Below are positions 37,399 through 46,955 of a DNA stretch of 64,000 bases, piece after piece. The stretch covers positions 62,001 to 126,000 of the forward strand of contig NZ_JARESE010000019.1 in the NCBI RefSeq assembly GCF_029076845.1, read 5' to 3'. The translations under genes were made by a program, and so were the position numbers. The DNA is from Novosphingobium album (ex Liu et al. 2023). Lineage in GTDB: Bacteria > Pseudomonadota > Alphaproteobacteria > Sphingomonadales > Sphingomonadaceae. The stretch's first letter is position 1, and every line of letters starts with the position of its first letter. The notes under the pieces were generated by a model, which did no database searches, was not told where the DNA came from, and saw only the letters and a program-made list of their open reading frames with translations.

Positions 37399-38160
37399 TT
37401 ATTCTGGCCAGGCGAAGGCGATCCGCGTCTCGCCGTTGGCCTCGCCGTGTGCGTCGAAGCGGCGCTCGACGATGCTGCCCCGGCCTTGCGCGTCGATCGC
37501 CACCACTGTCGAGCAGCGCGTGCCATAGACCGGATCGCGGATGAAGGGCGCGGTGTCGGGTGCCTCGCGCCGGATCTCCGAAGGCTGGGTGGAATGCAGC
37601 CCGATGCCCGGCAGTGTCTCGTCGGCCAGCGCGGCGAACAGCGGGTCGAACGCGCTGTCCTCGCGCGCCAGCCAGTCGAGCACGGCGGCTTTCAGCTGCA
37701 GCGTCTTGGGCCAGGGCTCGTCCAGCGCGCCGTTCGACAGGCCGTAGATGCCCCGCGCCAGCGCGGTGCGCAGCGCCTCGGGCCGGTTGGAGAAGAACCG
37801 CGCCCCGCCCTTGTCCGCCAGGATGAGGTTGAACGGGTTGAAAGCCATCAGGTCCACCGCGCCCGGATCGGCATAGGCGCCGCTGCCCGAAAGCGCATCG
37901 GTGACGAGTGCCCCGCGCGAGGCGCGCGAGGGATCGGGATCGCCGAAGCCGCGCCGGTTGGTGACCAGGGCGAAGCGGCCGCGCGCGCTCACCCCCAGCC
38001 AGGTGCCGCCGGACTTGAGATCGCGCCCGGCGATGATGCCGCTGGCGTCATCCCAGCGGGCCAGCGCGGCGGCGGGGCGCTGGTGGTATTCGTCGCGATT
38101 GCCGATCGCGACCAGCCGCCAGCGCGGATGCGCGGCCCAGGCGATGGCGGCCACGCACAT
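37399..38160 (-). CDS. NRDE (TANGO2-like) family protein
   Basis: This 253-residue protein has the NRDE motif AIGNRDEYHQRPA near its N-terminus and the WLGVSARGRFALVTNRR block. The N-terminal Met-Cys-Val start suggests an N-terminal nucleophile fold. Eukaryotic TANGO2 relatives are linked to heme or lipid handling; bacterial functions are poorly known. It overlaps radC by 1 nt (TGATG). Confidence 0.87.
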   Translation of the reverse strand: MCVAAIAWAAHPRWRLVAIGNRDEYHQRPAAALARWDDASGIIAGRDLKSGGTWLGVSARGRFALVTNRRGFGDPDPSRASRGALVTDALSGSGAYADPGAVDLMAFNPFNLILADKGGARFFSNRPEALRTALARGIYGLSNGALDEPWPKTLQLKAAVLDWLAREDSAFDPLFAALADETLPGIGLHSTQPSEIRREAPDTAPFIRDPVYGTRCSTVVAIDAQGRGSIVERRFDAHGEANGETRIAFAWPE

Positions 38161-38879
38161 CAGATCAGCCCCTTGGCCTTGAGCGAGACATGCCCTTCGC
38201 GCCCGATCACGACATGATCGTGCACGACGATGCCCAGCAGCCGCCCGGCTTCGGCGATGCGGTTGGTGATGTCGATGTCGGCACGGCTCGGCTGGGGCGA
38301 GCCCGAGGGATGGTTGTGCACCAGGATCAGCGCCGTCGCGCCCAGATCGAGTGCGCGGCGGATCACTTCGCGCGGGTGGATCGCGGCTTCGTCGATCGAA
38401 CCGTCGCCAACGTGATCGTCCAGGATCAGCATGTTCTGGGAATTGAGGTAGAGCACGCGCACGCGCTCCACCGTCAGGTGCGCCATGTCGATCGTCAGAT
38501 AGTCGATCAGCGCTTGCCACGATCCGATCACCGGCGCCTCGCGCACGCGCTGGCGGGCCAGGCGGCGCGCGGCGATCGCCACCAGCTTGAGCGCGGCGGC
38601 GCTCGATTCGCCCATCTCGGGATGCAGCGCCAGCGCGCGGGCATCGGCGTTGAGCACGCCGGCCAGCGATCCGAACCGCTTGATCAGGGTGCGCGCGATC
38701 GGCTTGGTGTCGATCCGCGGCCGCGCCAGCATCAGCAGGTATTCGATCACCTCGTGATCGGCCAGCGCGTCTTCGCCGCCGGCGATCAGCCGCTTGCGCA
38801 GGCGCGCGCGGTGGCCGCTGGCGTCCTGCCCGGCCGGAGGAACCGCGCGTTCACCGAAGAGTTGGGGTTCGTCTGGCAT
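38160..38879 (-). CDS. radC: RadC family JAB-domain protein
   Basis: This 239-residue protein has a helix-hairpin-helix-like N-terminal half and a C-terminal JAB metalloprotease-like domain with the motif LVHNHPSGSPQPSRADID. The family is named for repair but its biochemical role is not established. Divergent from it is the ydbH-like gene, with only 54 bp between starts, so the two share a promoter region. Confidence 0.93.
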   Translation of the reverse strand: MPDEPQLFGERAVPPAGQDASGHRARLRKRLIAGGEDALADHEVIEYLLMLARPRIDTKPIARTLIKRFGSLAGVLNADARALALHPEMGESSAAALKLVAIAARRLARQRVREAPVIGSWQALIDYLTIDMAHLTVERVRVLYLNSQNMLILDDHVGDGSIDEAAIHPREVIRRALDLGATALILVHNHPSGSPQPSRADIDITNRIAEAGRLLGIVVHDHVVIGREGHVSLKAKGLI

Positions 38880-38933
38880 GGCGTCGTGGATTGCATTGCC
38901 TTTCTCGCGGGGCGCGCGCAAGTGAGGGAGCGG

Positions 38934-41900
38934 ATGGCGCAAGACGAAGACCTGCCGGACCCGGATGCCGAAGCCGGACAGGAGCCGCCGCGCCGGCGAG
39001 GCTGGCGGCGCTGGGCCGTGGGCGTTCCCGTGGCGCTCGCGCTGGCGCTGGGATTCGCCTGGATCTCGCGTGAGCGCATCGCCGACGATTTCCTGGCCGG
39101 GCAGCTGGAAGGCATGGGCCTGCCGGCGACCTACAGGATCGCCCGCATCTCGCCCGACGAGCAAGTGCTGCGCGATGTCGTGATCGGCGATCCCGCGCGG
39201 CCGGACCTGACCATCGCCGAAGTGCGCGTGCGCACGCGGCTGCGCTTCGGCCTGCCGGGGCTGGGGCGCATCACGCTGGTGCGCCCGCGCCTGTGGGGCA
39301 GTGTCCATGGCGGCAAGCCGAGCTTCGGCAGCCTCGACAAAGTGCTGTTCACCGGCGGCAAGGCGCCGTTCCGCCTGCCCGATCTCGACGTGGCGATCGA
39401 GGATGGGCGCGCGCTGATCGAAAGCGATTACGGGCCGCTCGGTGTCAAGGTGGAAGGGAAAGGGCCCTTGCGTGGCGGCTTTGCCGGCGCGCTGGCCGTG
39501 CTTGCGCCGCAACTGGCCCACGGCACCTGCCGCACGGGGCGGGCCAGCCTTTACGGCACGGTGACGATCGCTGGCGAGAAGCCGCGCTTGCGGGGGCCGC
39601 TGCGGCTGGCCGGGCTGGATTGCCCCGACGATGCGCTGAAGCTGGCGAAAGCCGGGGCCGAGATCGACATCACGCTCGACCAGCCGCTCGATGGCGGCGA
39701 GGGTCGCATCTCGCTGGCCGGCGGCGCGCTGGCGCTGGGGCAAAGCCGGCTGGGCGAGGCGAAAGGCACGGTCCGCTTCACGTATCGCAAGGGCGCGCTG
39801 ACCGCGCGGCACGATCTGAAGGCGCAAGCCATCGTCACGCCGCAGGCCCGGCTGGCGGCGCTGGGCATCGAGGGCCGGGTCCGCGCCGCCGACGGGCTGC
39901 GCCGGATCGAGGTCGAAAGCGATATCACCGGGTCCGGGCTGGCCGGCGGGGGGGCGCTGCTCGATGCGCTGGCGCGCGCGCAGGCGGCGGGCGAAGGCAC
40001 GCTGGCCGTGCCGCTGCTGACGCAGATCCGCGCGGCGCTGGCCCGCGAGACGCGTGGCAGCCGCTTTGCCGGCAGCATGATCCTGCGCCGCGCGGGCAAG
40101 GCGGTCACGCTGGTCGTGCCGCGCGCCGCCCTGCACGGCGGCAGCGGCCAGACGCTGGTGGCGCTCTCGCGCGTCCAGCTCATGGCGGGCGAGGCGGGGC
40201 TGCCCCGGATCACCGGCAATTTCGCCACGGGCGGCAAGGGCCTGCCCGCGATCGCCGGCCGGATGGAGCGCGGCGCCTCGGGCGGGTTGACGCTGCGCGT
40301 GCGGATGCCCGAATACCGCGCCGGCGACGCGCGCATCGCCTTGCCCGAACTGGCGCTGGCGCAAGCCCCGGGTGGGGCGATCGGCTTTGCCGGCGAGGCC
40401 CGCCTGACGGGAGCACTGCCGGGCGGGCGCGCGGAAAACCTGGTGCTGCCGCTTGATGGCAACTGGTCGGCGCGCGGCGCGCTGGCGCTCTGGCGGTCCT
40501 GTGTCGATGTGCGGTTCGATCGGCTGGAGATCGCCAACTTGCGGATCGACAAGCGGCGCCTGCCGCTGTGCCCGCCGCGCGGCCGGGCGATCGTGCAAGG
40601 CACGCCGGGCGGTTCCATCGCCATCGCCGCCGGCGTGCCCGCGCTCGATCTCTCCGGGCGGCTGGGCCAGACACCGATCCGTATCGCCAGCGGCCCGGTG
40701 GGCTTTGCCTGGCCCGGCACGCTGACGGCGCGCGCGCTCGATATCGCGCTGGGGCCTGCCGCCACCGCCTCGCGCTTTCGCGTGGCCCATCTCGATGCCC
40801 GGGTCGGCCGGGAGATTTCGGGCACGTTCGATGGCTCGGACGTGCTGCTGGCGGCGGTGCCGCTCGACTTGCGCGATACCGGCGGGACCTGGCGCTATGC
40901 CGATGGCGTGCTGACGCTGGGCAACGGCGCGTTCCGGCTGGAGGACCGCGAGCAGGTGGACCGTTTCGCGCCGCTGCTGGCCCGCGACGCGACGCTGACG
41001 CTCAAGGACAACGTGATCGACGCTGAGGCGCTGCTGCGTGAGCCGGCAAGCGGGCGCGAGGTGGTGCTGGCGACGATCCGGCACGATCTGACCAGCGGGC
41101 GCGGTCATGCCGACCTCGCCGTGCCCGGCATTCTCTTCGACAACGCGCTCCAGCCCGATACGCTGACCCCGCTGGCGCTCGGCGTGGTCGCCAATGCGCA
41201 AGGCACCGTGCGTGGCCGGGGTCGGATCGACTGGGACGAGAACGCCGTCACCTCGAACGGCAGCTTCACCACCGACGCGCTGGATTTCGCCGCCGCCTTC
41301 GGGCCGGTGCGGGGCCTGTCCGGCACGGTCGCCTTCACCGACCTGCTCGGCCTTGTCACCGCGCCGCGCCAGCGGCTCGATATCGCCGCGATCAATCCGG
41401 GCATCGAGGTCTATGGGGGTGTGCTGTTCTTCGATCTCAAGCCCGGCTACGTCGTCGACGTCGAGGGTGGAAACTGGCCGTTCCTTGGCGGCACGCTGCG
41501 CCTGCAGCCGGTAACGATGCGCATGGGCGTGGCCGAGACGCGGCGCTATGTGCTCGATATCGAGGGGCTGGACGCGGCCCAGCTGGTCGAGCGGATGGAG
41601 CTGGCCAACCTTTCGGCCACCGGCACGTTCGATGGCACGATGCCGCTGGTGTTCGACGAGAACGGCGGGCGCATCGTCGGCGGCAGGCTCACCGCCCGGC
41701 CGCCCGGCGGCAATGTCTCCTACATCGGCGAGCTGACTTATAAAGACTTGTCGGCCATGGCGAACTTCGCGTTCGACGCGCTGAAATCGCTCGACTATCG
41801 CCAGATGGAGATCGGCATGGAAGGCGCGCTGGAAGGCGAGATCGTCACGCGCGTGCAGTTCCTGGGCATCAAGCAGGGGCAGGGCACGTCGAGCAATTTC

Positions 41901-42137
41901 CTGACCAGGCGGATCGCCAAGCTGCCCATCCGGTTCAACGTCAACCTGCGCGCGCCGTTCTTCCAGCTCGCCAGCTCGTTCCGCTCGTTCTACGATCCGG
42001 CCTATGTGCGCGATCCGCGCGGGCTGGGCCTGATCGATGCGCAAGGCCGCCCGATCGCGCCCGCCCCCGGCGCGCCGGCCGGCCTTGCTCCGCCGCAACC
42101 GCCCATTCAGCCTTCCGAAAGCGCGCACCAGCCATGA
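38934..42137 (+). CDS. ydbH: AsmA-like YdbH family envelope protein
   Basis: This 1067-residue protein has one N-terminal membrane segment (about residues 25-45, GVPVALALALGFAWI) and a very long beta-strand-rich periplasmic body, as expected for AsmA-like bridge proteins. The C-terminal part matches the YdbH dicarboxylate-transport-named domain. E. coli YdbH with YnbE and YdbL is implicated in phospholipid transport to the outer membrane. GAGGGAG precedes ATG 38934. The same three genes follow in the same order here. Confidence 0.85.
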   Translation: MAQDEDLPDPDAEAGQEPPRRRGWRRWAVGVPVALALALGFAWISRERIADDFLAGQLEGMGLPATYRIARISPDEQVLRDVVIGDPARPDLTIAEVRVRTRLRFGLPGLGRITLVRPRLWGSVHGGKPSFGSLDKVLFTGGKAPFRLPDLDVAIEDGRALIESDYGPLGVKVEGKGPLRGGFAGALAVLAPQLAHGTCRTGRASLYGTVTIAGEKPRLRGPLRLAGLDCPDDALKLAKAGAEIDITLDQPLDGGEGRISLAGGALALGQSRLGEAKGTVRFTYRKGALTARHDLKAQAIVTPQARLAALGIEGRVRAADGLRRIEVESDITGSGLAGGGALLDALARAQAAGEGTLAVPLLTQIRAALARETRGSRFAGSMILRRAGKAVTLVVPRAALHGGSGQTLVALSRVQLMAGEAGLPRITGNFATGGKGLPAIAGRMERGASGGLTLRVRMPEYRAGDARIALPELALAQAPGGAIGFAGEARLTGALPGGRAENLVLPLDGNWSARGALALWRSCVDVRFDRLEIANLRIDKRRLPLCPPRGRAIVQGTPGGSIAIAAGVPALDLSGRLGQTPIRIASGPVGFAWPGTLTARALDIALGPAATASRFRVAHLDARVGREISGTFDGSDVLLAAVPLDLRDTGGTWRYADGVLTLGNGAFRLEDREQVDRFAPLLARDATLTLKDNVIDAEALLREPASGREVVLATIRHDLTSGRGHADLAVPGILFDNALQPDTLTPLALGVVANAQGTVRGRGRIDWDENAVTSNGSFTTDALDFAAAFGPVRGLSGTVAFTDLLGLVTAPRQRLDIAAINPGIEVYGGVLFFDLKPGYVVDVEGGNWPFLGGTLRLQPVTMRMGVAETRRYVLDIEGLDAAQLVERMELANLSATGTFDGTMPLVFDENGGRIVGGRLTARPPGGNVSYIGELTYKDLSAMANFAFDALKSLDYRQMEIGMEGALEGEIVTRVQFLGIKQGQGTSSNFLTRRIAKLPIRFNVNLRAPFFQLASSFRSFYDPAYVRDPRGLGLIDAQGRPIAPAPGAPAGLAPPQPPIQPSESAHQP

Positions 42138-42421
42138 AGCCATCACGATTGACCGTTCGATTCCCCGCTGCGACAAGCACAGGCATGACTGTGGCAGGGA
42201 TGGGATACGGGCAGCCGGGCCGGCGTGGGCTCCCGCAAGGCGCGGGACGCGCGGCGGCGGTGCTGGTGACAGGGGCGATGATGCTTTCGGGCTGCATTTC
42301 GGTGAACGCGCCGGACAAGCCGATCGTCATCGAGCTTAACATCAACATCAAGCAGGAAGTGATCTATCGTCTCGCCGATGATGCCTCGAAGACGATCGAA
42401 AGCCACGGGGATATCTTCTGA
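42134..42421 (+). CDS. ynbE: YnbE-like lipoprotein
   Basis: This 95-residue protein has a lipobox MLSGC near residues 50-54, then a short conserved core NAPDKPIVIELNINIKQEV. The 53-residue leader is unusually long, so ATG 42185 or 42200 may be the real start. It overlaps ydbH by 4 bp and ydbL by 1 bp, a strongly coupled operon. YnbE is the outer-membrane partner of YdbH in E. coli. Confidence 0.85.
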   Translation: MKPSRLTVRFPAATSTGMTVAGMGYGQPGRRGLPQGAGRAAAVLVTGAMMLSGCISVNAPDKPIVIELNINIKQEVIYRLADDASKTIESHGDIF

Positions 42422-42828
42422 TGAGGAATGACATGCAGACCAGCCGTTTCCACCGTATCGGCCTTGCCGCCGGCGCCGCCGCGCTGATGCTGGCCGGGCT
42501 GGCCGCGCCGGCCTTCGCGCAGCGCGATCCGGCCTATGAGGCCGCGCGCGCCGCCGGCCAGATCGGCGAGAAGATGGATGGCTATCTCGGCGCGGTCGGC
42601 GGCGTTCCGGCCGCGGTGCAGAAGATGATCAGCGATCTCAATATCAAGCGCAAGGCGGTCTATGCCCAGAAGGCGCAGGAACAGCACGCCACGCTGGAGG
42701 AATATGCCTTCACTTCGGGCTGCCTGCTGATCTCGCAGACCAGGCCGGGCGAGAAGTACCAGGCGCCGGACGGAAGCTGGCAGACGCGCGGCGGCGGCGC
42801 CCCCCAGCGCGATCCCCGCTGCCCGTAA
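42421..42828 (+). CDS. ydbL: YdbL family (DUF1318) periplasmic protein
   Basis: This 135-residue protein has a signal peptide ending APAFAQ (about residue 34) and a DUF1318 domain, including GYLGAVGGVPAAVQKMISD and a VNxKR-like segment LNIKRKAVY. It completes the ydbH-ynbE-ydbL trio. A second ATG at 42433 is possible. In E. coli YdbL modulates the YdbH-YnbE bridge. Confidence 0.85.
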   Translation: MRNDMQTSRFHRIGLAAGAAALMLAGLAAPAFAQRDPAYEAARAAGQIGEKMDGYLGAVGGVPAAVQKMISDLNIKRKAVYAQKAQEQHATLEEYAFTSGCLLISQTRPGEKYQAPDGSWQTRGGGAPQRDPRCP

Positions 42829-42838
42829 GAGGCCAGCC

Positions 42839-44107
42839 TTAACCCAGCGCCGCCTGCTTTTCCGCATAGAGCCGGTCCAGTTCGGCCCGGCTCTTCTTTT
42901 CGGCCGCGGTCTTGAGCTGGCCGCAGGCGGCGTCGATATCGCGGCCGCGCGGGGTGCGCACCGGCGCGCTGATGCCCGCTTCGAAGACGATGTCGGAAAA
43001 GCGGCGGATACGCTCGGGGCTGGAGCATTCGTAAGGCGCGCCGGGCCAGGGGTTGAACGGGATCAGGTTGACCTTGGCGGGCAGCTTGTACTTGCGGATC
43101 AGGCGGACCAGCTCGCGCGCGTCCTTGTCGCTGTCGTTCTTGTCCTTCAGCATCACGTATTCGAAGGTGATGCGCCGGGCATTGCTGGCGCCGGGATAAT
43201 CCGCGCAGGCCTGCAGCAGTTCCTCGATGCCGAACTTGCGGTTGATCGGCACGATCTCGTCGCGCACCTCCTTGGTCACGGCGTGGAGCGAGACCGCGAG
43301 ATTGACGCCGATCTCCTCGCCGCAGCGCGCCATCAGCGGTACCACCCCGCTGGTGGACAGCGTGATGCGCCGCTTGGACAGGGCCAGGCCATCGCCATCC
43401 ATCACCAGCGCCAGCGCATCGCGCACATTGTCGAAATTGTAGAGCGGCTCGCCCATGCCCATCATCACGATATTGGTCAGCAGGCGTCCGTCCGAGGAAT
43501 AGGAGCCTTCGTCCTCCTCCTCGTCCAGCCCGGCCATGGTCCCGCCGCCCTTGGGCCATTCGCCCAGCGCGTCGCGCGCCAGCATGACCTGGCCGACGAT
43601 CTCGCCCGCCGTCAGGTTGCGCACCAGCCGCATCGTGCCGGTGTGGCAGAACCGGCAATTGAGCGTGCAGCCCACTTGCGAGGAAACGCACAGCGTGCCG
43701 CGATCGGCATCGGGAATGAACACCATCTCGAAATCGTGGCCGTCGGCGGTGCGCAGCAGCCACTTGCGCGTGCCGTCGGTCGAATGCTGGGCCTCGACGA
43801 TTTCCGGCCGGCCGATCACGAAGCGCTCGGCCAGCCATGGCCGCATGGTCTTGGCGATATCGGTCATCGCCTCGAATTCGGTGACGCCGCGATGGTAGAG
43901 CCAGTGGAACACTTGCTTGGCGCGCAGCCGCGCCTGCTTTGCGTCCAGCCCGGCCTGGGCGAACAGTTCGGCGATCCGCCGCCGGGGCAGGCCCATCAGA
44001 TCGAGGCGGCCATCGGCGCGCGGCGTCACGCCCTCGACCAGATCGGGGCGCGGCACGGGCACCGGATCGATGTGTCCGGGGATCGGCATGAGATTGGTAT
44101 CGGCCAT
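42839..44107 (-). CDS. rlmN: Dual-specificity 23S rRNA/tRNA adenine-C2 methyltransferase
   Basis: This 422-residue radical SAM enzyme methylates A2503 of 23S rRNA and A37 of some tRNAs. The cluster ligands are Cys147, Cys151 and Cys154 in [12 protein letters not shown]. The [12 protein letters not shown] block and a C-terminal [14 protein letters not shown] with the acceptor cysteine are present. ATG 44107 matches usual RlmN length; the upstream open frame is low complexity. It converges with ydbL 10 bp away. Confidence 0.96.
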   Translation of the reverse strand: MADTNLMPIPGHIDPVPVPRPDLVEGVTPRADGRLDLMGLPRRRIAELFAQAGLDAKQARLRAKQVFHWLYHRGVTEFEAMTDIAKTMRPWLAERFVIGRPEIVEAQHSTDGTRKWLLRTADGHDFEMVFIPDADRGTLCVSSQVGCTLNCRFCHTGTMRLVRNLTAGEIVGQVMLARDALGEWPKGGGTMAGLDEEEDEGSYSSDGRLLTNIVMMGMGEPLYNFDNVRDALALVMDGDGLALSKRRITLSTSGVVPLMARCGEEIGVNLAVSLHAVTKEVRDEIVPINRKFGIEELLQACADYPGASNARRITFEYVMLKDKNDSDKDARELVRLIRKYKLPAKVNLIPFNPWPGAPYECSSPERIRRFSDIVFEAGISAPVRTPRGRDIDAACGQLKTAAEKKSRAELDRLYAEKQAALG

Positions 44108-44346
44108 GGGAGCGCGGATATAAGCCTTCGCGGGCCGAACGGGAAGCCCGCCGGGTCGCTTGCGCGCGAATGGCGTGTTCGCCCGCCGGGTTCCCGCCGA
44201 CGATCGCATGGCAAAGCCGGGCCATCGCAAACATGTGACAAATTTCCCTCACTTGTTTCGTTGTGTCAGGTTCATGAAACTTTCTTCCCACGAACTTCAT
44301 TCCACAAGTCCGGCGGCCACGGCTGCCGAGCATTATGGAGTTCACT
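44108..44346. promoter_or_regulatory. Divergent promoter region rlmN / outer-membrane barrel
   Basis: About 240 bp without a gene. From 44230 the sequence is relatively AT-rich, with TTGTTTCGTTGTGTCAGG and a GTTTC/GAAAC dyad (about 44249-44280), suggesting the promoter of the barrel gene. Confidence 0.4.
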
Positions 44347-45009
44347 ATGAAGAAGATTTTTGTCTGCATCGCCACCGGTGGCGCGCTCGTTTCGGTCCCC
44401 GCGCTGGCGCAGGACACGGCCTCGCCGTTCACCGGGCCGCGTGTCGAGGCCATCGTCGGCTATGACAAGACCCGCGCCGGCAGCAGCGTCGATACCGATG
44501 CCGCGGTCGGCAACAAGCAGTCGATGGACGGCGTGCTCTATGGCGTCGGGGCCGGCTATGACGTCGATCTCGGCAGCGTCGTGCTGGGCGCGGAGGCCGA
44601 AGTCACCGATTCGACCGCCAAGCAGAGCTTCGGCGCCGGGGACTTCGAAGGCTTCGGCAGCGGCAACATCAAGACCAACCGTGACCTCTACGTTGGTGCG
44701 CGCGCCGGCGTGAAAGTCGCGCCGACGACGCTGCTCTATGCCAAGGCCGGCTACACCAACGGTCGCTTCGGCGCCTATTCGAGCGACGGCGAAGTCGCCT
44801 ATCGCGAGAAGTTCGATGCCGATGGCTACCGCGTGGGCGCCGGCGTGGAGCAGGCGGTGGGCAGGAACACCTTCGCCAAGCTCGAATACCGTTATTCGAA
44901 CTACTCGAAGGGCGAGATCGACTTTGGCGACGACTTGCCGGACAGCCAGCGCTTCGACGTCGATCTGGACCGGCACCAGGTGGTGGCCAGCGTCGGTATG
45001 CGCTTCTGA
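44347..45009 (+). CDS. Outer-membrane beta-barrel protein (opacity/OmpA-like porin family)
   Basis: This 220-residue protein has a signal peptide MKKIFVCIATGGALVSVPALAQ and a repeating beta-strand pattern (GPRVEAIVGYDKT, VLYGVGAGYDVDL, LYVGARAGVKVAP, AYRVGAGVEQ-like) that ends VVASVGMRF with the terminal Phe of outer-membrane barrels. The start at ATG 44347 has GGAG 6 nt upstream; the in-frame ATG at 44335 lacks one. Function is structural or porin-like; no ligand is evident. Confidence 0.85.
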   Translation: MKKIFVCIATGGALVSVPALAQDTASPFTGPRVEAIVGYDKTRAGSSVDTDAAVGNKQSMDGVLYGVGAGYDVDLGSVVLGAEAEVTDSTAKQSFGAGDFEGFGSGNIKTNRDLYVGARAGVKVAPTTLLYAKAGYTNGRFGAYSSDGEVAYREKFDADGYRVGAGVEQAVGRNTFAKLEYRYSNYSKGEIDFGDDLPDSQRFDVDLDRHQVVASVGMRF

Positions 45010-45030
45010 TCTGAAGCATAGGCCGTAACG

Positions 45031-45068
45031 GCGAAGGGGCGGCGACCGCGCGGCCGCCCCTTCGCTTT
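45031..45068 (+). terminator. Strong terminator after outer-membrane barrel gene
   Basis: A perfect 13-bp stem, GCGAAGGGGCGGC (45031-45043) with GCCGCCCCTTCGC (45053-45065), is followed by TTT. It is the clearest intrinsic-terminator shape in the window. Confidence 0.75.
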
Positions 45069-45139
45069 ATGAAGGGTGTCGGAAATACGCGAAAGAGCGT
45101 GTTTCAAGGAGCGTGTTTCGTTGCGGCGTCGGCGGCCCG

Positions 45140-45652
45140 CTACCGCACCCTCGCGCAGCCCACCGAGGCCGCGTCCATCGCCGATGCGGCGCCCGGCAAG
45201 GGCCAGGTATTGCTGAAGCGCCGGCCGCGCGCGTCCGTGGCGCTCACGGTCATGGCCGGGGCGGAGCGCATGGCCGCGACGATGGCGGCATTGGCGCGGT
45301 CATCGGGCGCCCAGGCATCGCCGCCGCCGCCCGAAAGCGGATAGCGCTGGTCAGCGATGGTCAGCACGATCCGCGCATGGGCGGCCAGCTTGCGTGAAAC
45401 CCGGAAATGCACCTGATTGCGCGCGCCGCGCCGGGGCCAGGTGCCGATGGCGGCATAGGGCTGGTAATCGCGCGCCAGCGTGCTGGGCTCGGCCATGGCG
45501 ATGGCATAGCAGCGCGGCACCGCCGGATCGCGAAACGCGCCCCACTGCCCATACATCCCCAGGCTTTCTCGCGCCTGCGCCGGCCCGCCGAAGGCCATCG
45601 CGGCAAGGCAGAGTGCGAAAAGGGCCGTCCGTCTGGTCACGGCCGTCCCCAT
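45140..45652 (-). CDS. Small secreted protein, possibly IalB-like
   Basis: This 170-residue protein has a signal peptide (ALFALCLAAMAFGGPAQA) followed by a compact, cysteine-poor domain with GQWGAFRDPAVPRCYAIAM and a C-terminal SVGCARVR. It resembles invasion-associated-locus-B-like envelope proteins only weakly. ATG 45652 is used because it directly precedes the signal peptide. It is 44 bp downstream of the TauD-type gene. No function is assigned. Confidence 0.6.
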   Translation of the reverse strand: MGTAVTRRTALFALCLAAMAFGGPAQARESLGMYGQWGAFRDPAVPRCYAIAMAEPSTLARDYQPYAAIGTWPRRGARNQVHFRVSRKLAAHARIVLTIADQRYPLSGGGGDAWAPDDRANAAIVAAMRSAPAMTVSATDARGRRFSNTWPLPGAASAMDAASVGCARVR

Positions 45653-45696
45653 CGCAGATCGCGTCAGCCGGCGAAAGGCCCCGTTCGCGCGATTCC

Positions 45697-46680
45697 TCAG
45701 GCGACTTCGCGGAAGACCTCGCCGATCTTCTTGCCGTCCTCGAAATAGCCCAGGCCATAGTCGCCCTTGATCGTGGTGCGCAGGGTCTGGCGTTCGTACT
45801 TCGCGTTGCAGCCTTCCACCGCGTGGAGCATCCGGTGGTTGTCCCAGATCACCATGTCGGTGGGCGACCAGTCGTGCCAATAGGCGCTGGTGCCTTCGCC
45901 CAGGCGGTTGATCTCGTGCGCCACTTCGTCAAGCAGGGCATCGCCGGCCGCGTTCTCCTCGTGCTCCAGCGCGACCGCCATCCACGGGCCGAAGTGCAGC
46001 ACTTTCTCGCCGGTTTGGCGCTCCCAGATCGCCGGGTGCATGGCGCGCGGGAAGATCGCCACTTCCTTGAGCAGCGCGGCGGTGGAGGCATGTTCGGTCA
46101 GCGGCGTGAAATTGACCCCGTATTTCTGCTTCGAAAGCCGGGTGTCGAGCGTGTAGATCACATTCCGGCCTTCCAGCCGGTCGCGCAAGCCCCGCGGGAA
46201 CTGGCGGTACAGCTCGATGCCGTCCATGAAGCCGGTGCGGCCACCCACGGGCGCGGCGATCGGCGATCGCAGCACGCCGGCATAGTTCAGCTCGTCGTTG
46301 TAGCAGTGATCGAAGTGCCACGGCGAAAAGCGCGCCAGCACTTCGCCCTGATATTCGACCAGACCCTCGCCCTCCTCGGGATTCTCGTTCCGGGGCACAT
46401 AGTGCATGTCGATCACGCCTTCGGCCTCGTCGCCGGTTTCCTTGTCGCGCGGGGTCGATTTGGTCGGGTGGTCCTTGAGCGGGCCGAACACCTTGCTCAG
46501 CGCCACTTGCATCCGGGCGCTGGGCTCCATGCCGCGAAAGACGATCATGCCGCGATCGACGAACAGGTCGCGCAGCTGCTGGCGGATCGATTCGTCCTCG
46601 ATATTGCTCCAGCCCAGGCCACTGACCTGCGCGCCGAAGCTGAGCGTGTCATCAAGGTCGCGGACGGTGATTCCTGCCAT
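45697..46680 (-). CDS. TauD/TfdA family Fe(II)/2-oxoglutarate dioxygenase
   Basis: This 327-residue dioxygenase has the facial triad HxD at His122 and Asp124 (SPWHFDHCYND) and the distal histidine in MVIWDNHRMLHAV, followed by ERQTLRTTI with the 2-oxoglutarate arginine. The family hydroxylates taurine, phenoxyacids, or many other compounds. GGGAGAAGAGAGAA precedes the ATG. It is divergent from sthA; its substrate is unknown. Confidence 0.92.
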   Translation of the reverse strand: MAGITVRDLDDTLSFGAQVSGLGWSNIEDESIRQQLRDLFVDRGMIVFRGMEPSARMQVALSKVFGPLKDHPTKSTPRDKETGDEAEGVIDMHYVPRNENPEEGEGLVEYQGEVLARFSPWHFDHCYNDELNYAGVLRSPIAAPVGGRTGFMDGIELYRQFPRGLRDRLEGRNVIYTLDTRLSKQKYGVNFTPLTEHASTAALLKEVAIFPRAMHPAIWERQTGEKVLHFGPWMAVALEHEENAAGDALLDEVAHEINRLGEGTSAYWHDWSPTDMVIWDNHRMLHAVEGCNAKYERQTLRTTIKGDYGLGYFEDGKKIGEVFREVA

Positions 46681-46955
46681 TTCTCTCTTCTCCCATGTCT
46701 TTTCCCGTCGTTCGCCCGCCCCGGAAATGGGCGAAAACCGCCATTTCGAAAAGGGTGCGGAAGGCGCCGGCGGGCGCATCAGTAAGCGTGCTCACGATAT
46801 ACTATCGCTCATATGTCCGCGCCAGGGAAAAACGTGGCCGCGCCGCAATTCGGCGGTTGCGTCGCGTCGCGGCAGGCCGCACAATCGCGCTCGCTTTCAG
46901 GGAGGAGAGGGAACCGTCCGGGCAATCCTGCCGGGCGGTCTTCCAGGGGGCGAAC
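46681..46955. promoter_or_regulatory. Divergent region upstream of dioxygenase and sthA
   Basis: No gene is seen in these 275 bp if sthA starts at TTG 46956. It contains a CGATA-TAC-TATCG dyad (46795-46807) that echoes the CGATA/TATCG dyad at 776-791. Confidence 0.4.

Noticed and set aside
38160..42176. Very long minus-strand frame running through radC and opposite ydbH
   Set aside because: Only its last 239 codons are RadC. The remainder is the reverse of the ydbH gene.
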